From Arctopsyche grandis (Eukaryota > Arthropoda > Insecta > Trichoptera > Hydropsychidae): 64,000 nt of DNA. The notes beneath the pieces are model-generated. The model was not told the DNA's origin, ran no database searches, and was given only the letters and a program-made list of their open reading frames with translations. The translations under genes and the position numbers were made by a program. Below, in pieces: positions 15,294-26,997 of the stretch; positions within the stretch are counted from its first letter, which is position 1; each line of letters starts with the position of its first letter. The DNA is taken from contig NC_135357.1 in NCBI RefSeq assembly GCF_051622035.1, positions 16,049,001 to 16,113,000 of the forward strand, in the 5' to 3' direction.

Positions 15294-16560
15294 TTTGATT
15301 TACTTTGAGATTAGCGTTAAACATATAAACTCATCTTGAATACGAAAATTTTATCGTTCTGAAAAGAATAAGCAGGTTGAATGTTCGTTTTCATTTTTAC
15401 TATCTTGAAATTTCAGTTTATTATTAGACGGATATTTTTTCATCAAAAAAAAATTGAGTTCAAGACCTCAATTATTCAATGATATTTTCGTATAGCCATC
15501 ATAAAAACCGGACAAGAAAACTCATAATAATTTATATTACAAACATTAATGTACATACATAAATAACAAACAAGTTACCGAAAGAGTATACAAAGAACTT
15601 AAACTTGCAGACAAAGAGAGACTGTTGAAACTCCCCAGCAAATCCTAAGTATAAACAATAAATCTACTTTACAATCCCGAAAGCTTCTCTGCCTTTCGTT
15701 CATTTACAATTGAAAGTTTAAAACGAAAGAAGTGAACAAACATCTCATACATAAGCAAACCATAAAAATGCGCATTCTGGCACATAAAAACGATTTACAG
15801 AAAAGCTGATTACATTATTGATACAAATAGCTATGTCTATTCTACGATATTTAAATTTAAACGGAACTTACAGCGTCATCACTAGTAAATACATACGTAT
15901 GTACATGTACATATGTATTTCGTAAACAAAGTTGGAGCTTTCATTGCGAACTTTCGACGGTTTCTGTCGCAAAAATGGCCGTAATTTTGCGACGTATTCG
16001 TGCAGATGAACGCGAAGCAACTTGACGACTGAGGCACGCACAGTGTTGGCGCCACCCCTGCTTTGAAGCCCCGCCTCGATGAAATTTCGGGAAGGGGATG
16101 TTAACGTGGACCACAATTTGAGAATTTGGGGTATGAGATGTCCCCGTGTATAATGGGGAAATCTAACCGATAAGCAGGTGACCGTATTTTATATTATACG
16201 GTAATGCTATGTACCTATACATATGTACATAGGTACTACATACATATGTACGTCTTTTCAAACACTTTTATTAAAAAGGTAAATCAGAGGATTTGTGTCT
16301 TCCACAGGTCTATTCTTCTTTAAATCCATTTTATCTCGTCAATTAGGGTTCTTTTCCTGGTATTTCGGCGTATTCATAGTTTTTTTGGAGCCTTGAGGCA
16401 TGTAGAAATGTGTCCGAGACAAGATTTTAGTAACTTGTCAGACGTGGCGGTTTATCACATGCTAAAATTGTCGGGTGATCCTAGTTGTCTTTTAAAACAT
16501 ACATTTATGCAAGGATTACACCATCCCATTTTTTTTTTGGTCTGATTTAATATTTATAGA
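15294..16560. other. Upstream region of the receptor gene
   Basis: No exon seen. Holds a GC-richer patch at about 15950-16100 (GCCCCGCCTC and GGCGCCACCCC words) some 650 bases upstream of the TrissinR start codon, which could be promoter-proximal. A 5' UTR exon could lie here but cannot be placed. Confidence 0.4.
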
Positions 16561-16599
16561 ATAATAATATGGCGATATTAATTTGGTGTAATATTCGAC

Positions 16600-16858
16600 C
16601 CCCTGGGGCGTTTCGATTTCCTAGCCACGCCGTCTAGGGGCGGCGGCGGCAGGGGGCGCCAGGGGGGCCGCCGGATTCCGGATTCCTTTTTGTTTCGGAT
16701 ATGGGCTCCATTTTCAATTCCGGATACCGATCCCTGTTTCAGTTCCGATTCCCAATTTATATTTTAGTTCCGATTCCGATTAATTGTATTGTAACGTATT
16801 GTAACTTTATTTTAAATCATGTATCAATTCCTTCCGAAATCAACGGGCACAACACTAG
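16600..16858 (+). mobile_element. Helitron 3' end with GC-rich and TTCCGAT repeats
   Basis: Ends AAATCAACGGGCACAACACTAG followed by T; the terminal block matches the Helitron 3' end at 63825-63853 (CAACGGGCCCTACACTAG), though the hairpin before it is degraded here. Upstream are TTCCGATTCCGAT units (16670-16790) and a G-rich patch (16637-16669). The 5' end was not found. Confidence 0.55.
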
Positions 16859-17192
16859 TATTACATATTGATGGGTTAGTGCACAGATATTGTATGTCCA
16901 TTTTTGAATTTGTATCGAATTTTAAGTTTATAGAAGCTGGAATAATTCAGATTTTTCCTTTCAAGGTAATTTCTGTGGTATACATAAATTACCTTGAAAG
17001 GAAAAAATCTGAATGCTTCCAGAAACTTCAAACTTAAATTCGATAAAAATTAAAATTCAATATAAACTTAAAATTCGATACAAATTGAAAAATAGACATA
17101 CAATATTTGTGCACTATGCCATCGATATATGATAGTGAAAGCGCGTTTAAGAGTTATTAAAAACTATTCAAGGTATATTTATATTGGTACAA

Positions 17193-17367
17193 CACGTACC
17201 GACAACTGCACGTTATCAGCAAGTACGAAAAGTATTCTTTGGTACCTTCTATGTGGATGCATGAATGCGCATGCGCCAATGAAATATGTGAATGCATCCA
17301 TATAGAAGGAACCAAGTATAAACAATACTTTCCGTACTTGCTGGTTACGTGCAGATGCCGGTACGTG
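17193..17367. repeat. Fold-back (long inverted repeat) element
   Basis: Two arms of about 75 bases pair almost throughout: CACGTACCGACAACTGCACG on the left against the complement of CGTGCAGATGCCGGTACGTG on the right, with AGCAAGTACGRAAAGTATT and CCTTCTATRTGGATGCAT following inward. The centre is GCGCATGCGCC. The core GGCAACTGCACGTAAACAGC recurs at 17750 and 54170, so this belongs to a family. Confidence 0.75.
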
Positions 17368-17392
17368 ATGTGATAATATGAATAGACATTTA

Positions 17393-17725
17393 AGGGCGAA
17401 AACACACTGAATAGTACGGGTCGTCACGTTCTTGGCTTGTAAACAGTGGCTGTTCCGTGGCCGTAAACAGTGGATATTCCCCAAACCGAATTCGGATGTA
17501 CATAGTTGCACGTGCAGAATGCATATGTTTGGGAGGTCACATGTGTATACATATCCATAGCAACTGACAAGTTTCTCCTACATCACCGAAAAAAAATCCA
17601 GGGGGTGATATTTGGGACTGTGTACCATGTATGTATATGGCTTAGGAGTGCTGCGTTTTTTTGCATATTTAAAAGTATCAAAAAAAAAAAGACGTACCGC
17701 GTACCACTCAGTGTGTTTTCGCCCT
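17393..17725. mobile_element. Short TIR element (MITE, 333 bp)
   Basis: Perfect 18-bp terminal inverted repeats: AGGGCGAAAACACACTGA at 17393-17410 and its complement at 17708-17725; similarity goes on inward (TAGTACG/CGTACCA). No transposase inside. It sits between a fold-back element and another repeat of that family and may have inserted in it. Confidence 0.8.
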
Positions 17726-17734
17726 AAGGGTCAT

Positions 17735-18175
17735 TTATAATAGCACAACACAGACTGGCAACTGCACGTAAACAGCAGCACATGAATATTCTTATCACAT
17801 TCTATATAGACACATTCATATGTTCATATTATACAGCATGTCACTGATCAAGCAGAACCGGGTTTTTTTGCCTGTGAAGATTCACGTGGACGTGACTTTA
17901 CCGTGGCGAATGCACACGTACTAACAAAAGTGTGCATGCGCGTATAAATATTTTCGGAAACGTCATATTGTGACAATATTGACTCGACGATATGACGATA
18001 TGTATCGTTGCCATTTGTAATGTGCATATGTATATGTAAGCCGATTTGCAGTGCACTCATACAAAACAAGTATAAACTTGTAAACGGATCGTGCTGTATA
18101 GTATGAATAGAAGTAGTAATTTCCGTGTACGGTTGTGCCGAGCTGTTGATGTGCAGTGCTGTAAAATATAAAAAG
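17735..18175 (-). repeat. Fold-back family repeat, minus-strand copy
   Basis: Its reverse complement follows the element at 41041-41612 in order: CAACAGCTCGGCACAAC, ACGGAAA...TATTCATACTATACAGCA, CTTGTTTTGTATGAGTGCA, GGCTTACATATACAT, then GACACATTC and GTTTACGTGCAGTTGCC. It is shorter than the 41-kb copy, so one or both are rearranged. Confidence 0.65.
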
Positions 18176-18599
18176 ACCTTTATGTTTGCTTAAAATTTTC
18201 AGGCCCACGCATACCATATGTACAAATGTGTGTAACGCACACAGGCGGCCGAAATATAAAGACGGCCGAAAAAAACGAGAGCCGACAAAATTGTATTCCT
18301 TAAAAAATACGAAACAAGACATCGAACTTTTTAAAATTCATTTAGGTTGTCTTGTTGTATACTTGTAGATTGCTGTTGCAAATTAAAACTTGAAACACAC
18401 CCGAACTATAATTCGAGGAAATAACGGGATAGCAGGTATCGCTTCGGTCCGCATAGAGGTAGGTATTTTATGTTCTATTATCTTTGCGACTGCCAGATGT
18501 ATTTCTTCAAGCATGTTAAATATTGGTTTATCATTGAAATAAAAATATCCTATGTAGATGTGGGATTGGGGTTAAAAACACTTTATTTTCATGAATTAA

Positions 18600-19058
18600 C
18601 AGAGTGCCGTAGCAACGGGGCGAATTGGCAACGGGGCGATTGCCAAGGGATTTGGATCCGAGGGGTGCCTTACGCACCCTCGTCTATTTTTACACCTTTA
18701 TGTTATCCAATATAAATTTACTTTATATTGGATAATATAAATTTATTTCACAAAAACTTTTTAAAAAAAAGGTAAAAAAGTTTTGAAAAATCAATTCTAT
18801 CTAGTTTAAATTTTAAGGGGATAATTTCAGCGTACTGGCACTTATTTTTTTAACACTACACTACCAGGTATAAGGTTTTACAATTTGTAATAAAAAAGTA
18901 TTGTTTTTTAGGTCTTGTTATTTTGTTTTGAGTGTTAATTTTTATATTTTAATAAATATGATTTTTTGTAGAAATTTTTCATTATATTTAACAAAATTAA
19001 AATAAAGGGGGGCCAAATAGATATTTTCCAAGGGCGCCAAAAACATTGCTACGGCTCT
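18600..19058. mobile_element. hAT-like TIR element (MITE, about 459 bp)
   Basis: Left end CAGAGTGCCGTAGCAACGGG, right end CATTGCTACGGCTCT, the complement of AGAGCCGTAGCAATG. CAGAGYCGTAGCAA-type ends are typical of hAT elements. Inside is a 14-bp hairpin (18703-18735) and AT-rich sequence, no transposase. Confidence 0.65.
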
Positions 19059-19427
19059 AAATTGAGCTCGAAAATGTTCAGTCTCTTTTGTCATCTGGTG
19101 TTCAGAACTAAATGTTTTGTTTTTCTGGTTAATTTTTATTGTGATTAACATTTTCAAAATTAAATTTTTTCACACAATATTTATCAGAAAGTAAGATTTT
19201 TACATTAATCGCATGCAATAAATTTTTTTTATTAATATGATTTATACAAATGCTGATAAAATTATAGATCGGCCGATTTAAGTTTGCATACAGGCGGCCG
19301 AACTCCTAGGCGTGAGGCTGAAAATTGCAATATGTTTTTGCACATCCATATGCATATGGAGATGATGTTTTTAACTAAGAGCCGACGAATGTGTGCGTTT
19401 TCTAACTTGTACACTATGTAGTTACTT

Positions 19428-20222
19428 TATCTATGTACGTAGTAACAATAGATGAAGTTTTGTGATCATGCAAAAATTCGAACTCGATATTTTGACTGAT
19501 TCGAACTCAGAATCGATCACTGATCTCTTTTTCATGATCTAGAAAAACTGTATGTGTGTGTGTCTGTGTGTTTGTGTGTGTATTTTGTCTGTCTGGGATT
19601 TTTCAAACACTGTTAGTCCTATGGAACTGAAATTTAATATTGGTTACTGATATTTTTATAACCTTATATTTTTTGAATATTTTTACCTGAACCGGAAGTA
19701 GTAGTTTTACTCATATCTAGTTATTTAAGCTTAATATCAAGTTATGTATAAAATTTGATAAGCATCCGTCAACCGGAAGTGGCAGTTTACTCTTGTTCGA
19801 TTTTTCTTCAACTATTTTTTTAATTGTGTGTGTCTGTGTAGTATCCTCTTTTTTAAGTTTTTGAATTTAATTATCTCCCAAGCCGCTAACCGAATCGGAT
19901 TGATTTTTTTTTACCTTTAATAGAAATTATAAATTTTATACAACCGGAAGTAGAAATTTATAAAAACGGAAGTAAAAGTCTTGTGTAAGTTTAACTATAT
20001 TTGCGCTGAATTTGTATCGAAAACCCTCTCATAAACGGTATGTGTGAATGTATATACGTATGTTTAATTATCGAATTTTGTTTTTTAATCTTCTTATATT
20101 CCTCAAATACATAGATAAAGTCATGGGTTGCTCTCATCCGTATTTTTACTTTATCTATGTACGTAGTTTTTAATTATTTCCCAACTTTCATCAACCGAAG
20201 TAACGTTGGGAAATTCAGCTAG
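19428..20222 (+). mobile_element. Non-autonomous Helitron, ETS-word family, copy B (reference copy)
   Basis: Starts TCTATGTACGTAGTAACAAT after a host A and ends ...CCCAAC-loop-GTTGGGAAATTCAGCTAG before a host T, the arrangement of Helitrons (5' TC, 3' hairpin plus CTAG, insertion between A and T, no target duplication). It is about 795 bases long and non-coding. It carries GGAAGT words at 19691, 19772, 19943 and 19966, a (TG)n stretch near 19555, and an internal direct repeat of its own 5' end (ACTTTATCTATGTACGTAGT at 19422 and about 20147). Confidence 0.65.
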
Positions 20223-20223
20223 T

Positions 20224-20466
20224 CCAATACATACGTATATGTATAATTTCGAAAGAGACTTTGTATGTAAGGTTTGCTGGGAACATCGAAAACAAATCAT
20301 AGTTTCTATGACGACGATATCGATACCATGGAATATTATTTTTTTTTCGATTCAAATAAATTTAATAAAAAAAAAAGCAAATGAATAATAACTATTACAT
20401 TGTTTTGCCATGTTTATATTACAAATTATGTTTCAAATACCGAGCGAAGCCGGGTCTAACCACTAG
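20224..20466 (+). mobile_element. Short Helitron abutting copy B
   Basis: Begins near a TATAATTTCGAAAGAGACTT word (the 5' block also seen at 185 and 58592) and ends ACCGAGCGAAGCCGGGTCTA-ACCACTAG-T, with a degraded hairpin of the AGC-GAA-GC type common at Helitron 3' ends. The CCACTAGTAAT terminus is repeated once more at 20472-20482. Confidence 0.55.
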
Positions 20467-22440
20467 TAATCCACTAGTAATTGGAAAATCGCCAAATTTA
20501 CAACTCAGTAAGGGTGACCTTAATATTGTAATTTAATCGATTCGACAGACTTGCCAACCAATTTGTCCGCAATGATAATTAAGTGACATTACTGAACTTT
20601 GGAATGAATAACTCTACTCGTCTTATCTTCAAAATTTACATAGCTATAAATAGATTACATAGCTATTTATGTATGTATTTACATATATGAATCCGTCTAT
20701 TTTCGGTACTCTACGATTATATTTAATGGAAATGTCATATCCTAGATACATATGTATATTCAAGATGTTGTTTACAATTTTACATACTTAAGTACATACA
20801 TATATTAATAAATTATGAGATTTTTATAAAAATATTGTTGTTCTGATTTATGTACATAGTAGATACATGCATACATACTTGGTCATTTGTTTTTGTACGT
20901 TTAAATCATCTAATTCCCAAAAAAAAAATAATAATAATTTGAATATAAACGCATGTATAGAATTCTCCCTCTATCCGAGTGATTTTAGTTATTTTTTAAG
21001 AAACAAATCACAGAGTTGAAAGTATTTTCTCTTAACCTTTCTATTTCATGTATTGTTGATGTTTGACCTATGCCAGCTGTAAATCCAGCCCGTTTTATCC
21101 TTAAAGGTTTCCCTCTTGGAATCAATATTACATATATACGAGTACTTCAATAAAAGGTACAAACAATCAGAAATTTGAAGTAAAACGTAGAAATATTTTA
21201 CGGTATCGATAATATTATAAATAAAACTTTAAATGCGATATTAATGAAATGTTTAATTTCAACCTGATAACTATTGATTTTCGCTTACGTTGCTGAATCA
21301 TTTGATTTTGATTTTTAAATGCTTTTTATTATTACGAAATTATGTTCACAATACATCTTATATCTATTTTAATAGCTACTGATCTACTGATCATTTTCTA
21401 TTTTACAATTTTAATTTAATTTGGTTAGTAATCACAGTATTATATTATTCTAATGTTAATCTAAAGCATAATAGGAAAAAGAGCTCAAAAACCTATTTAC
21501 AATCCTTGCTGAATCATTTACTGTGGTCATTTTTAATCAAAAAGAATTACTTTTGGCTTTAATCGTCGTGTGTGTACTCATCCAAAAATTATCAAAAAAT
21601 GTATAAATTAATTCATACAAACAGATGGGGTAAATATGAAGTGACATAAATTGTCGTAGAATATTAATTATAAATTCTAAGTAAGGGTATCGACGATAAG
21701 TTTTCAGCAAAACGAATTTTCATGCTCTGCGTCAAATATTCATGAAATGTAAAATACTCGAATATCCACACAATTTTCGAAGTCTTCGAAGAGGTCTTTT
21801 ATTTATAGTATTTTTCATTTTATTTCACGTGGGTCGACTTGAGAAAATTGTTTTAAGATTTTTTTAAATGTGAAGCAGTGCTCGAGTTCATTTGAAAACG
21901 TAAGCGAAAAAATATATCTATTTTCAGAAATCAGTAATTATGTGTTGCTTCAGCTAAGAAGTTACTATAGTTGATATTAATAATATGTTGATTTTAATTT
22001 AAGAAAAGTTTTATTTCTTCCGAAATTAATTTCGAATACAAAGAATTTCTGCGTGTTTTCGCAATGGCTCAAAAATGTACAAAGAAAATTCAAATGTATT
22101 TTTTTTCATCTGAAGAACGTACATTTTTATTTGAAGTTTATAATGAAGATTGTTTTTGTTATTAATCAAATTTACAACGAATCCAAATGCAAAATTTGCA
22201 TTCAAAATAATAATATATAGGATATGTATACACACGTGACTTAAAAAAATCTTAAAGAGAGAAAATTTGTTTGTTTTGTTTTTATTGAAAATTTCAAATC
22301 ACTCACGGATTTTACACTCAACGGTTTATAGTTTTTGATCGATGCAATGACACATGTATCAAATCATATAGAGTTCAAATTAATGTGTAAATTATGATCA
22401 CAGCAATCGTTTGTAAAAGTCAGATCAATTTTTTTTGATA
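20467..22440. other. Unassigned AT-rich intergenic sequence
   Basis: Short TACATA-type microsatellites (20680-20880) but no exon, RNA gene or clear element ends seen. Confidence 0.5.
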
Positions 22441-22464
22441 AATCTGCGGATTTTCAAAAGCTTT

Positions 22465-22556
22465 TATTTTGTTTATAGTACCGGTAGTACCAAAAACTTG
22501 TTTTCGGTCAAATACTGATACCACCGGTATCGGTACTTTTGGGATTGTAATCCCTA
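22465..22556 (+). repeat. hAT-type terminus (accggta / gggattgtaatccc)
   Basis: AGTACCGGTAGTACC, then ACCACCGGTATCGGTACTTT and TTGGGATTGTAATCCCTAG. The same mix of CCGGTA words next to a GGGATTGCAAT terminus occurs at 33339-34040 and about 48845-48915, which fits scraps of one hAT-like family. Confidence 0.4.
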
Positions 22557-22984
22557 GTGGCGACAACAGAGTGTATTACTCATATTAATTTTTTTGACAA
22601 TGCTTTATATTGAAAAAAATTGACAATGCTTTATATTGAGTGTGAAGTCCGTGAGTGATTTGTCGTGACACCGTCCTGAATACGCACAAATAATTAAATG
22701 ATTTATTGAATAGGCTGAAATGAATTTGTGTTCGAAAACGTAATTAAATATGAAATATTTCCATCTTTCAAAGTTATTTTACACATCTGTTTTAGCTTAA
22801 AACAATAACGAATTCTTACTTTGATAACAATTTCTATAATTTTATACCTGAACACGCAAAAACTAGAAATTATGGAAAACCCAATTTTTCCCAAATTTTG
22901 AAAGGCCTCGTGTAGATTGTTGAAACTACTTTCAATAATATTTTATTGGTTTATTACCTGGTTTTCGTCCATAACTAAATCTCA

Positions 22985-23238
22985 AAGCCACCATTAGTGC
23001 TGTGCCTTTTGTTGTTCAAAGAAATATACGCCTATTCAAGAAGAAAGTTGGAATATACACATTTATTTTGATCTTTAATAGAAATTTGAAATTCAAAATT
23101 TTTAGTTTTGAGGAAAAAAACATAAATGAAGAAAACCTTAAAAAGCCGGTTGATCGAGCTAAGCCAGTTTTCGGATTTTTGCAAAATTGTCAAAAAGCCG
23201 GCTTTTTGGTTTCGGTTTAAACCGGCTTGGAAGCCCTA
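22985..23238 (+). repeat. 3' half of the TAGGGNTTCC hAT MITE
   Basis: From TTCAAAGAAATATACGCC to the terminus ACCGGCTTGGAAGCCCTA it is colinear with the complete element at 31951-32427, including ATTTATTTTGATCTTTMATA. The 5' end is missing. Confidence 0.7.
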
Positions 23239-25330
23239 GATATAAATATCACATAAAAAAACGGTTGACAAAAACAGAAAGAAAGTATATATTGAATTAT
23301 AATAGAAATACTGTAAATGATTTGAAAATTTGATTTGATTTAATCTACTTAAATTAAAAAGTAAATAAAAAATAAAATGTTTTCAAAAAATCGTTTATAT
23401 GAAATAAATGTAAATTTATGTACATACACAGTATTTTCATACAAATATTATAAAAGACTTTTGTTTCGCTTGTTTCTAAATCGTTCTTTTGTATCGTAAG
23501 ATAAAACCTTTTGAAATTGTAAAATTTTCATGTTTATTCAAGAAGGTAAAGTGTAGAGAAGTAAAAAAGTTTAAAATTCCATCGTTGAAAATACACTGCA
23601 CGAATTAAAATTGTAAAACAATAGCTATCATTTAGATTACGAAGTGGAAAACAACTAAAAACTTCGTGCAAAATAAGCGTAGGCCTGAACTAATAATAAA
23701 TCTATTTACATTAATAACAAGCATGCGAATGAAAAAGCTCTTTTTATTAAATCGTATTTACACTAAATGTATTTTTGAATGACGTATGATGTTCTTCAAA
23801 TATAATTAAATTATATTTCATTGTGTACATATATAAGGAGTCGTAACAAAATAATTTCAAACGTTGATGGTTTTGAATTTTAAGTAAAAAAATACATGTA
23901 TTTCATTAAGAACAGTCAATATTTGAAAGCTGTACCAAGAAATACATAAGAAAATATTATCTATGGAATACAATTGTGAATATTATATTTGCCGTCCATA
24001 AAAACTTTTTCTCATTTTCAAGCAGAGCGGCGAAGCGAATAACCAGAATGGCAAAAAAACGACACGTTTCCACTCTATTAAAAAGAGCAGAACGTGGCAT
24101 TGTTACGCAGCTGAAGTACTATTAACAAAACACAGCGGAAATTTTCATTCGATTCAAATTTTGCGTAGACGCAAGCGAGATTTTGTGAAATGACGCAATT
24201 TCATTCATTCTCCATAGCAACATATGTACATACATACACAGCCGTTTCTAAAATTCCATTGGCCAACAGGGGCTTATATAGAATTCCTATGAAGAATTCA
24301 GAACTTAATTACCAGCGCTCGAGCAATCGCAACCGAAAAATTTATGCGTATACAGACTTAAAGTACATACATAAATCTTGATTTACTGTCTGGAATATTT
24401 GACTATACACGTGATTCACAGCTTATCACACGTTCGTATATGTACGTATAAAATGAAAAAAGGCGTAAAAATTTTATCTTTAAAATATTCGCTAATTGTG
24501 GAAAATTATATAGGAACAAATATGTAAAATAGTATAGTATCTTGTGGCTATAAATGTATGCGTGTTGTCGGTCAAAATTACTACATGATGGATATGGAAC
24601 ATTCGAAAAGGTATTATAAGGGTTTCATTTTCGCACGTGAGAAATTTAAGCACGTGTCAATCAGCCCATTTTGTACGTTCAGTGTGAATTTCTCACGCGT
24701 AAAACTATCTTCAAATTGGTGATAATCGATGTTCTCGGGAGGTAAGTTGAAACCTACGTATAAGCTAGAAAATTGAGGAAAATCTATATTGGAAATCACA
24801 CTAAGCCAATGGGGATGATGTGAACTTCGAATAAAGAGTGTATCTAGTTTCATTATATAAAATTCAATTGTCCTAAAGGTTCTCCAAATAAAAAAAAAAG
24901 TATTCGAATTATAGTGGAATTGAAGACATTTATTCTCTGATTTAATTTACAGCTTTGGAAGTAGCACGAATGGTGTTCGCACAAAAGCTCTTGTCAATTA
25001 TTCAGACAGGAAGTTCTGCGAATGACGTCTGAACGAATTTACATATACATAAATATATTGGTATACGGCTGAAATATGTATTAATGCAACATTTACTAAA
25101 GAAAAGAAAAAAAGGACCATTCAAAAATACTTTAAGGTTTAATTGAGCGTAAAAAATTGATAGACATACCTTTTAGGGACCAACTTAATGTTCTAAACTT
25201 ACGGATGAATGTCGCGTGCTGCACGCCAACAATTAAAAGAGGATACATTCCACCTGTGGAGAATCACTGCAAAACGTGACCGACTCCATAAATCACTTCG
25301 TTAAGGGTTGTTTTCTGTGGCAACACAATG
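23239..25330. other. Unassigned AT-rich intergenic sequence
   Basis: No coding, RNA or element signal that I can support. Confidence 0.5.
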
Positions 25331-25340
25331 GAGTCACCAC

Positions 25341-25688
25341 TATATAAATTCAACCCCTTTAGTCTCGTTCAAAGTAGCGACATAATCCGGTCAACGAGAT
25401 GACGCATCAGTTTAATTTAAAGCATCACATATTCAAACGAAAGACCGTAGAATTCGATAAATAAATTCTCAACTAAAATACCAAATGTCTAAAATTGAAG
25501 ACTCAAAACTACAAACTGTGATAAAAAATTTACATTCAGTATCCCTTTGGCATGTTTTCATAAAATATTTTATAACTCAACATGAAAGTGCATACGTAAA
25601 TGGACAAAAACCGAAGAAGAAGGATGAGATACTTGACAAGTTTGCGTATAATTTTTTTTGTTTAAAAATAATATTTTTTGTTATATAA
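25341..25688 (+). other. Possible TATA promoter and small ORF of unknown nature
   Basis: CTATATAAATTC at 25340-25351 in a locally GC-richer, non-repetitive stretch is followed 140 bases on by ATG 25485, opening 67 codons starting MSKIEDSKLQTVIKNLH with a basic PKKKDE stretch. The frame ends in AT-rich hydrophobic sequence (IIFFVI), so only the first 50 codons look protein-like. No family recognised; chance is a real alternative. Confidence 0.15.
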
Positions 25689-26229
25689 TGTCTGCACCGA
25701 ACTTGTTATATATGTATATTCAAATATATATATGTATGTATATTCAAAATTATACTTTTCAAAAGCTATATACATATGTACATATAACACGCTGATTTTA
25801 TTTATGTATATTTTACAACATTGCATAGGAGTTGACAATGACATCTATCGATATTATAAAATAGTGAATTCAAAATTTAGAACATTTAAGCTTACGAAGT
25901 TGAGTGAAATATCCAAAGAGGATTTTATAAAGTAAATTTAAATCTGAAAGAATGTATATTGTTACAAATTTTTTAGATACATATTATATAACAAACGGCT
26001 GAAAAGAATATTGATGGCATTTGGAATACCATTTCAAAAACGTTGTTGACTACCTGTTCTTCAATTCTTTTAACAGGTTTGATTTAATTTTGAAAAATTA
26101 AATATAAATATTTTATATCTTGGTTTATCATACTTGACGTGTTCTAGTGTAATTTTTTTTCATAAAATTATGCATTCTCATCTAAAATTTTGGAAGATTA
26201 TTTCTACTCCATCTATGTATGTATGCATA

Positions 26230-26301
26230 TCCCATATGGTCTAGTGGCTAGGATACCTGGCTTTCACCCAGGAGGCTCGGGTTCGATTCCCGGTATGGGA
26301 A
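26230..26301 (+). tRNA. tRNA-Glu (anticodon TTC)
   Basis: A 72-base cloverleaf: acceptor stem TCCCATA/TATGGGA with discriminator A at 26301, A box TGGTCTAGTGGCTAGG, anticodon stem CCTGG/CCAGG with loop CTTTCAC and anticodon TTC at 26263-26265, and B box GGTTCGATTCC. No intron. It decodes GAA/GAG. It stands alone between the two protein genes and, unlike the tRNA-like SINE heads in the window, folds completely and has no SINE body. Confidence 0.95.
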
Positions 26302-26306
26302 AAATC

Positions 26307-26312
26307 TTTTTT
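26307..26312 (+). terminator. RNA polymerase III terminator of tRNA-Glu
   Basis: A run of six T on the sense strand, five bases after the tRNA discriminator base. Confidence 0.85.
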
Positions 26313-26599
26313 GACCATAATACTGGGATAGTCCATAATAATGCCATACATTGAATAAGATAATATTTACCTGACACATTTGTATTGTATAGACTGTATA
26401 CAATATATTTAGTAATACGTTTATATTCATATCAGCGTATCGACTAGAAATTGATCTTAGGGGAGTGGAGAGAAGAGGCTGGGCTAAGCAGATTTTTTTT
26501 ACTAATACTTCATTCTCGTTTGCTCATTGCTAAGCGTCGTGGTCATTTGAATCATCAGGAATCCGATGGATGATCCGCCTCCTCTCCCCCCCCCCCCCG

Positions 26600-26997
26600 G
26601 TCCTATACAAAGTTGAAATCAGAGTTAAAGGATGATCCCGTCAGTCGTTTAATTTAGTCTGACCATTTATTTGGAGACCGACCTCTTCTTGTGTTCCGGT
26701 GGCCAGCTTCTCTAGACTTTCCACATTTTCCTGGCAATATGGCTGAAGTAGGAAAATATCCTTTTTAAGAGCTATTTTTTACTTTGTTGTTGAATGTTGT
26801 GGAGTCTCTTTAAAACTGTTCTTTAAAGATGGAGATCTTCGCGCTGTCCATGAAACGCTCAGCATCCGTCTCCAGTACCACATTTCGAAGGCATTGAACA
26901 TGGACCTTTCGCTTTTAATCGTAGATGTCGCGATGTCATATAATGCAATGGGGATCACCAGAGATCGCACCAAACGGATTTTCGTTCCTCTCATTAC
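26600..26997 (-). pseudogene. LINE reverse-transcriptase C-terminal fragment
   Basis: Minus strand reads TKIRLVRSLVIPIALYDIAT, then MFNAFEMWYWRRMLSVSWTA, and after a break YFSHIARKMWKV and LATGTQEE. This is the order of the region after the RT domain in insect RTE-like elements, but with stops and frameshifts. The (C)n run at 26587-26598 adjoins it. A dead scrap of a family different from the intact element at 303. Confidence 0.65.

Noticed and set aside
17179-18322. Overlapping 110- and 119-codon frames
   Set aside because: They lie over fold-back and TIR elements and change frame at element borders.
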